Shown here: positions 10,956 through 22,947 of the stretch, one piece after another | How the letters are laid out: each line of letters starts with the position of its first letter | Position numbering within the stretch: the stretch's first letter is position 1 | Assembly: GCF_001632365.1 (NCBI RefSeq) | Contig: NW_024468547.1 | Span: 145,820-209,819, forward strand | DNA length: 64,000 nt | Source of the DNA: Laetiporus sulphureus 93-53 | Taxonomy: Eukaryota; Basidiomycota; Agaricomycetes; Polyporales; Laetiporaceae | Direction: 5' to 3' | The notes under the pieces: generated by a model | Told to the model about the DNA's origin: nothing | The model's input: only the letters and a program-made list of their open reading frames with translations | Databases searched by the model: none | Program-made: the position numbers and the translations under genes

Positions 10956-11715
10956 TCATACGACGGTACCCGCGTTGGCCGCGATACGCGGCCAGAGATC
11001 CGCCTGCCAACCATATGTGAGGAGAATGAACGGATAACATGAAGTACAGTGACGCACGCATTCTTTTGCGACTGGCCCTGTGATGGCGGAACCCTTCATC
11101 TCGCCCTTCGGGTTGACGATCACGCCGGCATTGTCCTTGTATGATGATAAGCCGCTCTGCATCCGTTCGATAGTTCATTGCACGCACCTCAAAGTACAGC
11201 ACGAGACCCTCTTTCCGACGCCACGACTTGCGCTGTCGGACAACGACCACGGGCATTGCTGCAGTCGCCCAAGTCAGCCACCAGTTCCCCCACTAGCCTA
11301 CCACCCATCACGAGTCACAAAGCGCGGCACTCACTCTTCTTCCTCAGTTCTGGCTTGCCCTTCTTCACCGAAGCAACAACCATGTCGCCGACACCCGCGT
11401 CGGGCAGACGATTCAGGTGCGAGCCGGTGCCGTACGCCTCAATCACGTAGAGCGACTTTGCGCCGCTGTTGTCCGCGCAGTTGAGCACGGCGCCAGTAGG
11501 CAGACCCATGGTCAGGCGGAACTTGTTTCCTGATGCACCCGCACCTGTTCGTTCCCATCTCAAGTTCAGCATCCTACCCAGCCACATAAACGGGTACTAC
11601 GCACCTAGATATCGCGCCCATTTTCAAAGCAGCGTTTCCGACGAATAGTCAGCATGCACGCTCGCCTAGCTCATAGGATTTATGCGGTCAGGCAGCACTC
11701 ACCTCGCTTGGACAT
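10956..11715 (-). CDS. RPL23: 60S ribosomal protein L23 (uL14)
   Basis: Five exons (11703-11715, 11335-11544, 11188-11258, 11058-11135, 10956-11003) give 139 residues, the usual length of cytosolic uL14. The start '[13 protein letters not shown]', the core '[12 protein letters not shown]', '[20 protein letters not shown]', '[11 protein letters not shown]', '[20 protein letters not shown]' and the end '[12 protein letters not shown]' are all typical. uL14 sits at the subunit interface of the large ribosomal subunit and contributes to intersubunit bridges. The first exon encodes only four residues plus one base, a common arrangement in ribosomal protein genes, and intron 1 (158 nt) is the longest. 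Such 5' introns often influence expression of these genes; that is inference here. Confidence 0.97.
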
Positions 11716-12969
11716 CTTGCTGGAGGATTTGCTGAAGTCGCTGGCGCTTCTGCCTGTGCGCCAATACCAGTTGTGGCAAAGTTCTTTGCCGAGACATGCC
11801 GAGAGCCACTATACAGTTTATCGGTGTCTGCCGCAGATAACGATCTCACTGGGCGCTTCCTGCAAGCGTTGTGGCCTGTGTCTCTGGTCTGTACCGTTTA
11901 TGGGGTCTGATATCCGTTCGCATTTTACTGTCGTTTGCTCCAATGTGCAGCTCCTGAATTCTCTGCTTTGGCTTGATAACTTTGTCTGTGCGAAGTCGAC
12001 CAGAAACCTCGCAGATGGCGAACTACTGTTCCCAGCGTCGGCGATGATGTGGACCAGCGAATCTTTCCAGCCAGGTCGTGTCATATATGGGTGTTGTCTT
12101 TGCTGACCCGATAATACTGGTGAATCCAGCCATTGTGAAAGATGCATTTTAACTGGATTGTCGCAAATATTGCCGGTGCGCTGCTCGTTCTGGTCCCTGG
12201 ATATGGCCGATCTACTTATTGGCAGTATCAACATGCATTCCGTATGTTGTGCGCATATGTAATTTCTCAGGATGGCCTGCGCAATGCTAATATTTGCTTC
12301 GTCTCTATTTGTGATGCTCCTTGACGGCACTCCTGCAACATATCGATATATAAGTTCAGCTGACCCTTCCGTTCGGTTCATTTTTGTATCTGTGCAGAAA
12401 GATATTATGATCGGCTCCTGTATCATGCTGGCATGAGTATCCTACGGTCCATCATCGGTCGGAACACAGGAGCAACTTCAGCGTGGCAGAACGGAGTCCT
12501 GATAGCTGCACCTCCTTCAAGCTGGAGCGGTCCCCTTCCGCGGCTATTACCATGGAGTACACCACACTCTGGTCCAGTCGTGTCTCGCATTTACCGTACC
12601 TGTGCGACCCGTTCTCATTGCTGACTTACTGTGATAAGTTCACTGAGAATGGGGCAGACACATCTTCCGGATCATCAGGTCCCGAAGCCCCCCCTCTTTG
12701 AAAGAGGGGAAAGCGTATTGTTGTTAGTTGAACATAAACTCCGGCTGCATTAGTCTGTCCCCATGTCAGTGCTAAATATCACATAACGGTTCATTCCAAC
12801 GAGTCCTGCAAACATCTCAATTAAACTTCATTACCACTTCTCAGTGATATTGGACACGTTATAATTGGTTGACCTAGCTCTACACAGATATCGAAACACG
12901 TTGCTAACACATTGTACACGTCAGACAGCTTCGCTCAAATCACACAATTCCTGGTCGCTCTTGAACACG
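11716..12969. other. 1.25 kb spacer
   Basis: This holds the promoter of RPL23 (reading leftward) and the 3' flank of catalase. Frames at 11818-12426 (minus) and 12433-12701 (plus) have no recognisable domain. No RNA gene was seen. Confidence 0.4.
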
Positions 12970-15081
12970 CTAAAGGCTGGATGGTGGAACAGCGAACGCC
13001 TTGAAGCGGATGGCCTCCGAAGCCGGTGCGACCTTCAAGGGCTTGACGGGGGCCGAGCCTATCGCCTTTGCGATGCGGTCCGACAACGTTTGGTCGACGG
13101 CGGCGAACACCGCGACTAAGAAGGGGGTCAGTGCCAATGATAGCGACGTTGTTGGGGAAATGACATACGCGTCCTGTTCTTGACCTCGGCGCTCTTCGCA
13201 TTCCTGAGGTGGACCTTGACGTTGTGGACAAAGTGCTCCCGGTCAGTATCGTTCCACACCTTGAGCCAAAGGGCACGTGGCTGCTCGAAATCGACTGCGC
13301 AATAGGTCAGATGAGATTCCACACCGACCGCAGCGTATGATGAACTTACGCTCCGTGATAAAGCTGAGGTCAGCAGCGGCCTGGCCGAGCCAGATCTCGT
13401 GCTTGATATCCTGGTACGGCTTAGCCTTGTATCTGCAATGGGACGATTCGTCAGCGACGGCTTCCCGCGCGGAGTGAGCGGTACGTACTTGAGCGGCACC
13501 AAGCTGCTCTGGTAGTTGGGGCGAGCTCCCTGGCTGACGAACGTCATCGATCCGTCGCGCTGGAAGTTGGCGACCGGCGCAATTGGAGCGTTGACTGGCA
13601 GCTGATTGTAGTTAACACCGAGACGATGCCTGAATCTCCAGTCAATAACCCCATGCAAATGTCACAGCGAATTCTAAATCCGACTTGCCTGTGGGTGTCA
13701 GGGTAGGAGAAAAGACGCGACTGGAGGACCGGGTCGGCAGAGGCCTCAATGCCCGACACCGAGTGCGATGGAGAGAAAGCAGCCTGTAGAAGGCACCGTC
13801 AATGACGGCTATGAAGTACATAACAGATGCTGCGCCTCACCTGTTCGATCTCGGCGAAGTAGTTCTGCGGGTTCTCGTTGAGCACGAGCTTGCCGATCGG
13901 ACGGAGCGGATACTCCTTGTGTGGCCAGACCTTGGTGAGGTCAAGAATGTTGTAGCGGAACTTCTCTGCCTGCTCGGCCGTCATCGTTTGCTGCACGAAG
14001 AAAAGCACACATCAATCAAAGCATCACACCGTAACGGAGAATGCACCTACGACGTAGACAGTCCACGACGGGTACTTGCCATCCTCGATGGCCTCAAACA
14101 GAGACTGGATGCCGTAGTCGGGGTTTTCTCCCGCGAGCCTGCCAGCCTCGGGCTCGGTAAGCGACTTTGCACCACCGTCCTTTCTGACGTGGATCTGGAC
14201 GTAGTGGAACTTGCCCTCCTTGTTCACGAATTTGTATGTATGGCCGGAGTAACCGTGCATGTTGTGGAAACCATCGGGATGCCCGCGATCGGAGAAGAGG
14301 ATCATAACCTGGTGGATCGACTCCGGGTTAAGAGAGAGGTAGTCCTATGGTACGTCTGTTAGGTTGTATGTCCATGAAACCAACTCGTAGTGCGCTCACC
14401 CAGAACATGTCGGCATCCTTGAGATGGGTCTGCGGATCACGCTTCTGAGTATGAATGAAGTGGGGGAACTTCGACGGGTCTCTGATGAAGAAGACGGGAG
14501 TGTTGTTGAACACCCAGTCAAGGTTGCCCTCCTCTGTCTTGAGCTTGATCGCGAAACCTGCAAGATGAATCGATCATCAGTATATGCATTCAGAGGACAA
14601 CTAGCATGCGACCGACCTCGAGGATCACGGGCAGTATCTGCTGACCCTGATTCACCACCAACTGTAGAGAACCGAACGGTGGCCTTCGCCTTCTTGCCAA
14701 CCTTCGAGAACAACGCCGCACACGTCAAATCTGTAATATCATGGGTCACCTCGAAGTACCCGTGTGCACCAGCGCCCTTGGCGTGCACGACACGCTCTGC
14801 GTATGCGTAGGGATATCAGCGAGTGGATTACCATGATCGGAGATTCTGACATACCCGGAATACGCTCGCGATCGAAGTGGGCGATCAGATCAATGTGGTG
14901 GAAGTCTGAGCATAGGAGGATTAGAAGATATTCTAATGAAACCTTGACCGTCCGTACCCTGGAGAAGCAGGGGACCGATGGTGCCAATGCGCTCTACCGC
15001 ATAGGGCTCAGCTACCGGTGCACCCGTTGAAGTAGTATAGACAGCGTTATCCTGGGAGGCAAAGACCTGCTTGGAAGGCAT
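12970..15081 (-). CDS. Catalase (monofunctional, haem-containing)
   Basis: Eleven exons join to a protein of about 510 residues, the size of a small-subunit catalase. It converts hydrogen peroxide to water and oxygen. The catalytic His is in '[20 protein letters not shown]', the distal Asn region is '[20 protein letters not shown]', and the haem-ligand Tyr is in '[14 protein letters not shown]'. All expected blocks are present in order, with no large C-terminal flavodoxin-like domain. The ATG at 15081 begins '[20 protein letters not shown]'. The intron after 'DTHR' (13630-13688) uses a GC donor, since a GT reading destroys 'THRHRLG'. The protein ends 'PPSSL', not a standard peroxisomal PTS1 tripeptide, so cytosolic or atypically targeted location is possible. 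Confidence 0.95.
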
Positions 15082-18000
15082 CACCTAGGTTCTCTCTTCG
15101 CGGTGAGGTTGAGGGGGAGGTCAAAACGGGGAGAGCTGAGGGAGGGGTGGGAGTGAAATGGCATGCCTTTAAATTGCGGCGGCCTTCGCCCCTCTTCTTT
15201 CGCAGCGGCGTGATCTTCTGAGTGCCTCCGGCCAAGTACAATTGTCAGCTGGTCTAGGAGCGCATTCTCGCTCACTTGTGCGCATTTACTAATTAGCATC
15301 TGTGACCATGGCCTTTTTACCACGTGACCCTGATTCAGCAGCCTGTCGCCTGAGCAGGAATTGTAAAGACGCACGAAATCAAGATCCCTTTGTTTCAGAG
15401 TCTTCGTGACCTCGCATGTGCCGGTGGCCATCACACCCGAAGTAACGGATGGTATGCTCATGTCGGACGACGTGAATCACGCCTCTTACCTGAGCAGGGC
15501 GCGTATTCCAGTCCGCAGCTCCAACAGGAAGGCCTCTCTCAACCCCACAGAGCCATGATGAATAATGAGCCACAGTTGTCCGCGCAAACGACTTCACGGG
15601 TCCTCGTTCCGTGCTGCAAGCATCAATTACATTGCAAGCATCAATTACATTGAAAGTTCCGTATCTAAGAAGCTCGTCATTCTCAGTCGCCATTGACGCT
15701 ACGGATGTCGCGAACACTTACCCGTATCATCAGAGAATCAGAGCTAAAAGAGCACTCCGCACAGCTCGCATCGTTGCCCGATCGAAGGACACTTCGTATT
15801 CCTTACTCACGTTGACCATGCATGGCTGTACTGCGTAGACACCCCGATTGGACTGGCAAGAACGCACAAAGGACATTGTTGGTGATGAGAGCTGTAGCGT
15901 GGGGTTGAGGCGCTATTCTGGTCATGAGACTCTGCCATTCCAGATAGCCGGAACGCGCAGGCCATCCACCCAATTTTCAATAGAAACCGGCGGATCCACG
16001 AGGGAGCCTTCATGGAAAGATCAATGGGGCGAAGCACGGCACGTTTCATCGATACCGTAGGAATGGCAGATCTAGGCCAGCAATCCTGCAGTCTGCGAAC
16101 GGCCCCCCGCAGCGATCGCGACCTACGGAATTTGTTTTTGACCCGTTCATCAGCATTCAGATGATGATGGAGATCTGTCACACGAAGCCGGCAGAAGCAC
16201 AAGACTCACCGCATCAGCATATGATTGACATCATGAGACCTCAGTCTTGCAAGCGATGAATGCCGACGACGTCGATGTATTACGGAGTGCAGGCTTGTGG
16301 CAGAACTTCCCCAGGAGCAGCGCGAACAGTCGAGGCAGAAATACGTTGGTGAGAAGAGAAGTTGACAGCGTGAGGGAGAGACGCATGAAAAGCTCAATAG
16401 CAGCGGATTCCTCTCTGGATGATTCGGACGGGGACCCTGGCACTCACGATGCCGGAACCGGAAAAGGAGTAATCCACGCAGCCAAGCTCGAGGAACGTCG
16501 GAATGTGAGAATGCACAAAGAACACCCCGATGCGAAAGAGGTGCTATAAGATGGCTTGCGAAGCTACAGCAAGTAGAGTCCTCCTCTACATTTCTCAGGG
16601 CCTCTAAGCTATAGAGCAAGACCACATAAGGCAGAATCTTCGTTGCGCGAAGCATGTTACAGTTCTGATTGTCTCATCGAGGTATCCGAACATATTTCAG
16701 GCCAAACTTAGATGTCGTGCAACCGCGTCTTGCCATATCTGATAACAGATTGTCAGCCTATTTTTGACACCGATAGGAGAAAGTACACTCCAACGCGTCG
16801 TCCCGGTGTTGGTGAGCTTGAGCATCCACGGTGTGCCCAAATTCCACGCTGACATGGCTTTTGAGGAATACTGGAATCTCTATCAGCATGAACAATTGCT
16901 CTCTTGCGGAAGGTGAATGGTTCCGCTGAGAAACCCCTAAGATCTCAACGCTCGACAAGCAGGAGATGGAAGTCGAGGAGAAGCGAATGCGACGTGGACG
17001 ACTCATGCGATCAATAGACGCCCATGATGAGCGTCTAGTATCCAGAACTTGCTATCTCGAGGTTCGTTGCGTACTTGCATTATAACTATCATTGCAAAAA
17101 CAATTCCTGCTATAAGATTGAATTCTCTGACCTTGACACAATGCCCGCTTCCTTGTCATAGAAAACATTTCGATCACGGTGCATCGTGGGCGATGATCAG
17201 TCGTTCTCCTTCGAGCTTTTCCTGAAATTCAAAACAAAGTTCGGAGCTTCCGTTTTTAACGGTTCTAGCATTGATGTGCTATGGAATACGAGACTGAGTC
17301 GACTTTCATTTTTGCAAGCCTTCTCGTCCATGAAAGACAGCACTTGGTTCGATCATGGTGAGACTCGTATTGTGTGCTCGCACATACTACTCTGCATAAC
17401 TGCAACTACTACCAGGCACCTTGGGAGGATTGTCGGCCTCTTTCTCGCAGTCCTCAGGGCAACTACCTGCCCACTCAGACCATGAAGATCTGATAGCGAA
17501 AATGTTCATGGAGGTGCAATGCATGCCCGTTGCTAGTCTTCAGGGTGGGAACGCTCATGTGTTCATACTTACCAGCCGACTCAGAACGGATCACAGTGGA
17601 ATTGTTGTGACATGCCCGGCGCTGCCAACGAGATAATTACCAATATGTTCTGCATTCCACCAGGGGAACAATCATCCTGCACTAACGCGAACAGGAAAGG
17701 TCAACTTGGGCGCATGCCAATGCTCAAGTGATGATTCCTCCAATCGCAAGCTTTCTTCGAGGCCGAGGAGCTCGAGATCGGTAAGCATGTTTGCTATCAT
17801 ATCTTTCCCACAACTAACGCTGTGAGACAATGTCAGACCCTGCGGCGTGAGGACATGCGGAGATATTTGATAACAGTGCCTGTCAGACCGCTCGTGATGG
17901 AGCGCTGCGACCAGATACCAAAATGGCGGCCGATTTCAAAGCGTCCGGTTTGCAGTCTTTTGTTTCTGGGCTCCGGCCGCCTGATGAAGGCTAGCGTCTA

Positions 18001-18923
18001 GAACGTTGATTGTGACGGTTGAGCCTGATTATCCGCTATGACAAAGGTTCACTTCGGAAGGCAGGCTTTTGCACCGGTTACGACATATGGGACCATTCTT
18101 TGGCATGTTCGTTATCACTACATGACAGCGGCCGGAGTTGCTGGCCTCCCGTCTCATGAGAACTATGTTGGGGACATTCCGCCGTAGTGAGCGGTTTCTC
18201 CTTTTCTACTGGGTTAGTGTGATACTTGCAGGATTCAACCTTGTTCCGCCGAGTCCCCTGGGAAGGTGCCTATGCTATCAATCGTTGATCCGCATGCGCA
18301 TGAATTAACGGAGGATTTTCGACCGTCACTCGCGCGACAACCTGCCTAGAAGAGTATTCGGAAGCTGAGCCGCCTCATTCCAATGCGTCGAGTAAGACGT
18401 ACCTCAAAATATTGGCCCAACGCATGATGGTCTAGATCATCATGCGCAATGTAGTTGGAGAAGTGCTCCGAAGAATTTTTTTTCAATCTCGAGGTCAGTA
18501 ATCGTCGAGTTTGCAAGACCTTGAAAATACTACTACTGGCCAAGATTTGCCAGCGGCTACGGTTGTAAAAACGATACGGCTTTGCCGTAGTTGTTCATCG
18601 CGCTAGGAGCCAAGGTTTCTATCAAAATAAAGCGGAGCGGGGCATCGGAGCACTGAGCACTGAATATTGAATGGTGATGATTTGTACAAAAGTCTATCAT
18701 GATGATGCACGATGATGAATCGAGTCCCTAAATCACCATGTATACCGACGGGCGTCTGATTCGAGCAGTAGTCACGTGACAATACCTTGTACGGATTTTC
18801 GTTGAGGGCCACAACTTCGCGCAAGGCCTCTCAGCTCGTACTCTTGCCGTCGCAGCTTCCCTTCCTCTCTCTACTTTGACGATCTGGTCCATACCTCCTG
18901 GGCACTCTGGCGCCAACGATAAC
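15082..18923. other. 3.8 kb gene-poor region
   Basis: No frame here carries a known domain. Protein-like fragments exist: minus strand 16231-16443 has hydrophobic segments ('LTLSTSLLTNVFLPRLFALL'); plus strand about 16810-17030 contains 'HGVPKFHADMAFEEYWNLYQ' and, in another frame, 'LDKQEMEVEEKRMRRGRLM'; plus strand 17186-17360 contains 'DVLWNTRLSRLSFLQAFSSM'; plus strand 18041-18190 encodes a 49-residue open frame. None could be joined by credible introns. I infer decayed gene fragments plus the promoter of MTR4 at the right end. Confidence 0.35.
15616..15651. repeat. Perfect 18-bp tandem direct repeat (two copies)
   Basis: GCAAGCATCAATTACATT occurs at 15616-15633 and again at 15634-15651 without any mismatch, about 0.5 kb upstream of the catalase start. 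Confidence 0.9.
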
Positions 18924-21900
18924 ATGAGCTCGAATGATCTGTTCTCGTTCTTGGATGATGCACCGCCCGAGCCCGAGGTAGTATCTCGAAAACCGCAAGG
19001 TGTCGGGACAGCGGACGTAACTGTTGATGATAATACATCGAATCGACAGGCTGTGTCTCCAAACAAACGGAAAGCGGTGTCCACTTCATCGGCTGGAACA
19101 CCGCAGTCACTTGACGGAGATGTCACTCGGGCGCAGGCCGACGAAAATCGAGCAACGGAACCTGCATCAAAAAAGCAGCGGACGTCGGAACCCAAGTTCC
19201 TGGTAGTCGACGACGTTGAGATCGAGGCGAAGAGAGAGGTTGCAGCGAGCGCTGGTCTTACTGGTGCAACGGAAACTGGAAGCCGCTTGGAACTCAGGCA
19301 TCAGGTGCGTCATGTTGAACTCGATCTGAGCGTGCTGCATTATTAAAGTCTAACCACAGGTCCGACATCAAGTAGCCGTTCCGCCTGGTTACCCATATGT
19401 ACCAATATCGCAGCACATTCCACCACAACAGCCTGCAAAAGAGTACAAGTTTACCCTTGATCCCTTCCAGGAAGTATCTGTCCATGCAATTCAACGTAAT
19501 GAGAGTGTGCTGGTGTCCGCGCATACCAGTGCAGGGAAGACGGTCGTAGCCGAGTATGCCATCGCTCAATGTCTTCAGAACAAGCAGCGTGTCATCTACA
19601 CAAGTCCCATCAAGGCTAGTATTCGCACTCTTTGAACCGCTGCACCAGTTATAGAATAATATCATAGGCATTGAGTAACCAAAAGTATCGCGAGCTACTG
19701 GCTGAATTTGGCGACGTCGGATTGATGACCGGAGACGTAACCATCAATCCATCGGCGACATGTCTCGTGATGACCACGGAAGTGCGTGAGCCACAATGTC
19801 TTGAACTCTTCAAACGCTGACTGAGTCCATAGATTCTGCGATCTATGCTGTACCGCGGTTCCGAGATCATGCGTGAAGTTGCATGGGTCATATTCGATGA
19901 GATACATTACATGCGGGACAAGGAGCGAGGAGTCGTGTGGGAGGAAACAATTATTCTCCTCCCGCACTCCGTCCGCTATGTCTTCTTGTCTGCTACGATC
20001 CCAAACGCGATGCAGTTTGCAGAATGGATATGCAAATCACACGAGCAGCCCTGTCATGTTGTCTATACGGATTTCCGCCCAACGCCTCTGCAGCACTATC
20101 TGTTTCCTGCTGGCGGCGAAGGCATTTTCTTGGTGCTCAACGAGAAGGGTGAATTCCGAGAGGACAACTTCAGCAAAGCCATGGGTATGCTGCAGGATAG
20201 AATGGGCGATGACCCCGCTGATCCGAAGAGCGGCAAGGGTCGAAAGGGCAAGTCAAAGAAAGGAGGAGAGAAAAAGGGTATGTAGCGTTCATTTTCCAGC
20301 GGTCTCGAATGCACGTTGAAAGTATCGCAGGCCCTTCAGACATTCAGAAGATCGTCAAGATGATCATGCTGAAGAATTACAATCCAGTGATCATTTTCGC
20401 TTTCAGCAAGCGCGAATGCGAAGCGCTGGCACTCACTATGTCGAAGTTCGAGTTCAATACGACGGACGAGCAAGACCTCGTGACCAACATCTTCAATAAC
20501 GCCATCGACAATCTTTCTCCCGACGACCGCAAACTCCCCCAAATATCGAACCTGCTCCCTCTGCTCAAGCGTGGCATCGGCATTCACCACGGTGGTCTCC
20601 TACCGATCCTGAAAGAAGTCATCGAGATCCTCTTCCAAGAGGGTCTCATTAAGGTCCTGTTTGCGACCGAGACATTCTCCATCGGTTTGAACATGCCCGC
20701 GAAGACAGTCGTCTTCACCGCAGCGCGCAAGTTTGACGGCCGCGAGTTTCGCAACCTGTCGTCTGGTGAATACATCCAGATGTCTGGGCGTGCGGGACGT
20801 CGTGGTCTTGATGACCGCGGTGTCGTCATCATGATGTGCGACGAGAAGCTCGAGCCGAGCTCAGCGAAGGAGATGATCAAGGGAGAGGCAGACCGCCTCG
20901 ACTCTGCGTTCCATCTGGGCTACAACATGATCCTCAACCTGATGAAGGTGGAGGGTATAAGCCCGGAGTATATGCTCGAGCGTTGTTTCTTCCAGTTCCA
21001 AGCCAGCGCAGGCATACCGGTCCTCGAAGATGGTAAGCGTGCCTATTCAATACATCCTTTCCCTCCTCTAATGATGTTAGAGCTGCGACGTGAAGAAGAG
21101 CGGAAGCAATCGATGGCGGTACCTGATGAGGAGCTGGTAGCCGAATATTACGAGTACCGGCAACAGCTCGATCAGATGGCTGCCGACTTCAAAGAAGTGG
21201 TCACGCATCCACATTATAGTCTTCCGTTCCTTCAGCCTGGCCGTTTGGTGAGGATTAAGACAAAGACAGATGATTGGGGCTGGGGAACTGTCATAGACTA
21301 TCACAAACGACTCCCTCCGAAGGTCAGAATGATTGCCATTGCCACTCACGGGGTAGATCGCTGATGAACCAATTCCACAGAACGTACCTGTGGCTGGGTT
21401 GGATGACATCCCTCCTCATGAACAATACATCCTGAACGTCTTGATCAATTGCGACGCCTCGTCTACGTTACCAAAGGACCGCAACATCACTACTCCAACT
21501 CCAGGAGGGGTCCGGCCTTGCCCTCCAGGCATGCCAGGGATACCTCTTGTGATTCCCGCGCTTTTGTCTACCGTCGAGTCTATCAGCCGATTACGCATAT
21601 ACCTGCCCAAGGATATTCGACCGTTATCTGCTCGAGAAACCGCTTTGAAGAGTATACAAGAGATTCAGCGTCGCTTTCCAGATGGTATCCCTCTGCTTGA
21701 CCCCGTCACGGACATGGATATAAAGGACGAAAAGTTCAAGGCACTTGTGAAGGTACAGCTTCATTTGCGTGCATATTGAGACCCTGTCTAACTTATCTGC
21801 GTAGAAAATTAGCATCATGGAAGGCAAATTGTATTCAAGTCCATTACACAAGGATCCCCGCTTGCCCGAGTTGTACACATTGTATGCACGCAAGCAGGAA

Positions 21901-22674
21901 TGTCAGGCGCATATCCGAGAGTTGAAGAAGCGGGTACAAGCAACGAACGATGTGCTGCAGATGGAGGAGCTGAAGTGCAGGAAACGTGTCCTCCGACGAC
22001 TGGGCTTCACGACATCGGCGGATATTGTTGACATGAAGGGACGGGTGGCATGCGAGATCAGCACTGGCGACGAATTGCTGCTGACCGAGTTGATCTTCAA
22101 CGGCGTCTTCAACCCGCTCTCACCTGAACAATGTGCAGGACTGCTCAGTTGTTTCGTCTTCACAGAGAAGGTCAGCGATATCATACGCTTACATATGTAT
22201 CGGCGATGAAGTCAACCATCTCACGCAGAGTGAACAAGTCACCAAGCTCAAAGAAGAGCTCGCGGCGCCGTTACGCGCGATGCAAGAGATGGCACGACGA
22301 ATAGCCAAGGTTTCGAAGGAGTCGAAGCTACCTGTCAACGAGGACGAATATGTCCAGTCTTTCAAGGTAGAACTTATGGATGCTGTCGTGCAATGGTGTA
22401 GAGGCGCGTCGTTTTCCGACATCTGCAAGGTTCGTTTTCCGCGATCCAGAACGGCCGATCGAGCTGACAACAGTTGCTGTGATCCCAACAGCTCACGGAC
22501 CAGTTCGAAGGCAACATAATCCGCGTTTTTCGGAGACTGCAGGAGCTCATCCGACAGATGAGCCAAGCAGCAAAAGTGATCGGCAACGACGAGTTGCAGC
22601 AAAAGTTCGACAAGGCATCGGAAATGCTTGAACGGCCGAATTCAGTCATATTCTGCTCATCGTTATACCTGTAG
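18924..22674 (+). CDS. MTR4: ATP-dependent RNA helicase MTR4/DOB1 (Ski2-like)
   Basis: Ten exons (18924-19304, 19360-19614, 19668-19781, 19833-20277, 20331-21032, 21081-21322, 21381-21752, 21805-22170, 22229-22429, 22492-22674) join without a break to 1086 residues, the usual Mtr4 length. It unwinds RNA for the nuclear exosome, alone and within TRAMP complexes. Visible motifs: '[19 protein letters not shown]' (Walker A), '[11 protein letters not shown]' (DEIH box), 'VFLSATIPN', '[19 protein letters not shown]' and '[15 protein letters not shown]' (motif VI). The segment after motif VI includes the KOW/arch region typical of Mtr4 ('GRLVRI') rather than the shorter Ski2 family members, followed by the C-terminal helical DSHCT domain ending '[10 protein letters not shown]'. 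Intron 2 (19615-19667) has a GC donor. It is convergent with the chitinase, 273 bp apart. Confidence 0.96.
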
Positions 22675-22947
22675 TTGCAGCTTTGTCGGTCCTTCTCGTG
22701 TGCTTGCCGGCTTTTATGGAGATCATCTTTGGAAACCCTGCTTGTATTGTTGTACATTGTAATCGCTGACACGCACACCTCGCGCAACTCGAGCGCAAGC
22801 TTCAACCACGCAAATGAGGCCCCCATAAAAAATTCGTAAAGCTATAGACGGGTATTAAGAGTCCTCAGCATGCACCATCATCGGTCCAGACACCCGCTGT
22901 TTTTGCATTGAGATGAATTAGCCTTTAATCTATGTCAGAAAGCAATG

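Noticed and set aside
11545..11702. An extra coding exon inside RPL23 intron 1
   Set aside because: It contains a GT donor-like site, but including it would disrupt the conserved uL14 N-terminus, which joins perfectly without it.
15082..18923. A transposon relic
   Set aside because: No terminal repeats, target-site duplication, transposase or polymerase motif could be seen.
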